In this document: positions 63,140 through 64,000 of the stretch, in pieces
Position numbering within the stretch: position 1 is the first letter of the stretch
Layout of the letters: each line of letters opens with the position of its first letter
Assembly (NCBI GenBank): GCA_003151595.1
Contig: PLXW01000053.1
Span: forward strand, 1 to 64,000
Direction: 5' to 3'
From: Myxococcales bacterium
GTDB taxonomy: Bacteria; Myxococcota; Polyangia; Polyangiales; Polyangiaceae
Length of the DNA stretch: 64,000 nucleotides
Position numbers and translations under genes: made by a program
Notes under the pieces: model-generated
Told to the model about the DNA's origin: nothing
What the model saw: the letters and a program-made list of their open reading frames with translations, nothing else
Databases searched by the model: none

Positions 63140-64000
63140 CTACGAGGACACGCCTCGGGCCGCGCGAGCGGCCAGTGCGTCCAGCCGTTCGGCGATCGCG
63201 CGCGCGCTCATCGTGCCTTTGTAGACGTAGAGCGCGCTGGGCGCGTCGTTGGGGAGCACCTCTTCGCTGACGCGAAGCCGCGCGCTCACGGCGAACAGAA
63301 GAGGCGAGGCGAGCCCGCGCTCAACGAGCTCCACGCGTTTCCACACCGCGTCGCGGCTCCAGTAGCCCATCACTTCGAGGTGCACCTCGGCGCCGTCGCG
63401 CTCGAAGACGAGATCGGGGACGCAGAGCCCGACGCCGGGAAGATCGAGGATCGCTTTCGAGGGAGACACTCGCCAGCGCGTGGCCCCCTTCTCCGTCAAC
63501 GCCTCGAACGCCGTGACGAGCGCCGCGACGTCGTCTGGCAATCGCGGCGCCTTCGCGCGCGCGCCCGTGCGCTCTCCTTCGATGCGAAACGTGAGCGGCG
63601 TTCGCTCTTTCCCCCAGCGCACGTCGGCGACGAGCGACCACGCCTCGCAGTGTTCGAGCATCGGCACGATCAGCGCGAGCTCCAGCCCGTACTTCGTGCT
63701 CGCTTCGAAGAGGCTGAAGGGGCCGTCGATGACGATGCGGTGCCCGTCGTCGGTGCGCGTGATGGTCGACAGTAGCCGCAGGAACTTCAAGCGGTGGAAG
63801 AGCGCGCGCGTCGCTCCCGGCGTCGTGCGGCGAACGTCGACCGTGACGCGAACGGCGCGCAGCAACACGGCCTGGGCCTGACCGCGCTCCCAGAGAGCGA
63901 CGAGCGCCTCCTTCGCAATCGCCTCGAAGTCGGTGAGCTCGTGCGCGTCACGAAGATCCGCGAAGAGGCCGCGCTCGACGGCGTCGCTCGCCACGCCGCG
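63140..64000 (-). CDS. DUF790 protein (Bax1-like nuclease), 5' end beyond the window
   Basis: The C-terminal 287 residues of a DUF790 protein; the reading frame is open to the right edge. 'GQAQAVLLRAVRVTVDVRRT', 'FHRLKFLRLLSTITRTDDGH', 'IVIDGPFSLFEASTKYGLEL' and 'ALIVPMLEHCEAWSLVADVR' are hallmark blocks of the family. The C-terminal nuclease-like end has 'VGLCVPDLVFERDGAEVHLE' and 'VMGYWSRDAVWKRVELVERG'. In archaea the homologue Bax1 is a nuclease that pairs with XPB helicase in DNA repair, whose gene usually lies next door. proS follows after 32 bp on the same strand. Confidence 0.82.
   Translation of the reverse strand, partial: RGVASDAVERGLFADLRDAHELTDFEAIAKEALVALWERGQAQAVLLRAVRVTVDVRRTTPGATRALFHRLKFLRLLSTITRTDDGHRIVIDGPFSLFEASTKYGLELALIVPMLEHCEAWSLVADVRWGKERTPLTFRIEGERTGARAKAPRLPDDVAALVTAFEALTEKGATRWRVSPSKAILDLPGVGLCVPDLVFERDGAEVHLEVMGYWSRDAVWKRVELVERGLASPLLFAVSARLRVSEEVLPNDAPSALYVYKGTMSARAIAERLDALAARAARGVSS

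Overview
The window is very GC-rich, gene-dense chromosomal DNA with long false ORFs in most frames. Its gene content points to a myxobacterium-like member of the Myxococcota, probably class Polyangia. The signs are large Ser/Thr kinases with fused sensor or ATPase/TPR modules, many lipoproteins with Cys-rich 'NCGSC' or FG-GAP segments, a protein resembling the Myxococcales family TIGR02265/DUF2378, and GGDEF/FHA signalling. The assignment is an inference; no rRNA or tRNA gene was seen. Genes are read at both edges: a pirin is cut at the left and a DUF790 nuclease-like protein at the right.

Layout. 1-9.9 kb: pirin, SWIM/SNF2 helicase, FecR-like secreted protein, M19 dipeptidase, two small genes, and an MFS transporter behind a palindrome-rich promoter. 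9.9-12.4 kb: a transmembrane Ser/Thr kinase whose outer half is a UrtA-like periplasmic binding protein. 12.4-22.7 kb: tRNA wobble enzymes (tgt overlapping an MnmD-like methyltransferase), a metallopeptidase, an ATP-grasp ligase, an AI-2E family transporter, a Rieske oxygenase, an FG-GAP lipoprotein and a CvfB-like RNA-binding protein. 22.7-29.2 kb: a translationally coupled heavy-metal RND efflux operon, divergent from an enoyl-CoA hydratase with a palindromic operator between them. 29.3-34.2 kb: a lipoprotein, then a four-gene cluster of lipoprotein, exported protein, ECF sigma factor and anti-sigma factor. 34.2-41.9 kb: a DUF2378-like protein, a DUF71/COG2102 PP-loop ATPase, a broken cobalamin-binding-protein gene, a GST, an FHA-GGDEF protein and a lipid kinase. 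41.9-45.7 kb: an accessory-looking block. It holds two repeat-bearing lipoproteins, hexanucleotide repeats, an S23/Avd-type four-helix-bundle gene whose start codon lies in an 18-bp perfect hairpin, and a non-coding array with CGAT every 11 bp. 45.8-64 kb: a PknK-type kinase-ATPase-TPR protein, a thioesterase, an Fe-alcohol dehydrogenase, a beta-propeller/diheme lipoprotein, a Coq4-like protein with a flavin monooxygenase, a phospholipase C-like lipoprotein, a HEAT-repeat/cyclophilin lipoprotein, proS with a thioesterase, and the DUF790 gene.

Co-operation between genes. The clearest functional units are the RND operon (pump, outer-membrane channel and adaptor joined by ATGA overlaps), the sigma/anti-sigma cluster, the tgt-mnmD pair (both act on tRNA position 34) and the Coq4-like/monooxygenase pair. 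The most unusual material is at 43.8-45.0 kb, where the S23-like gene, its start-codon hairpin and the helically phased 11-bp array sit together and match no system I can name.
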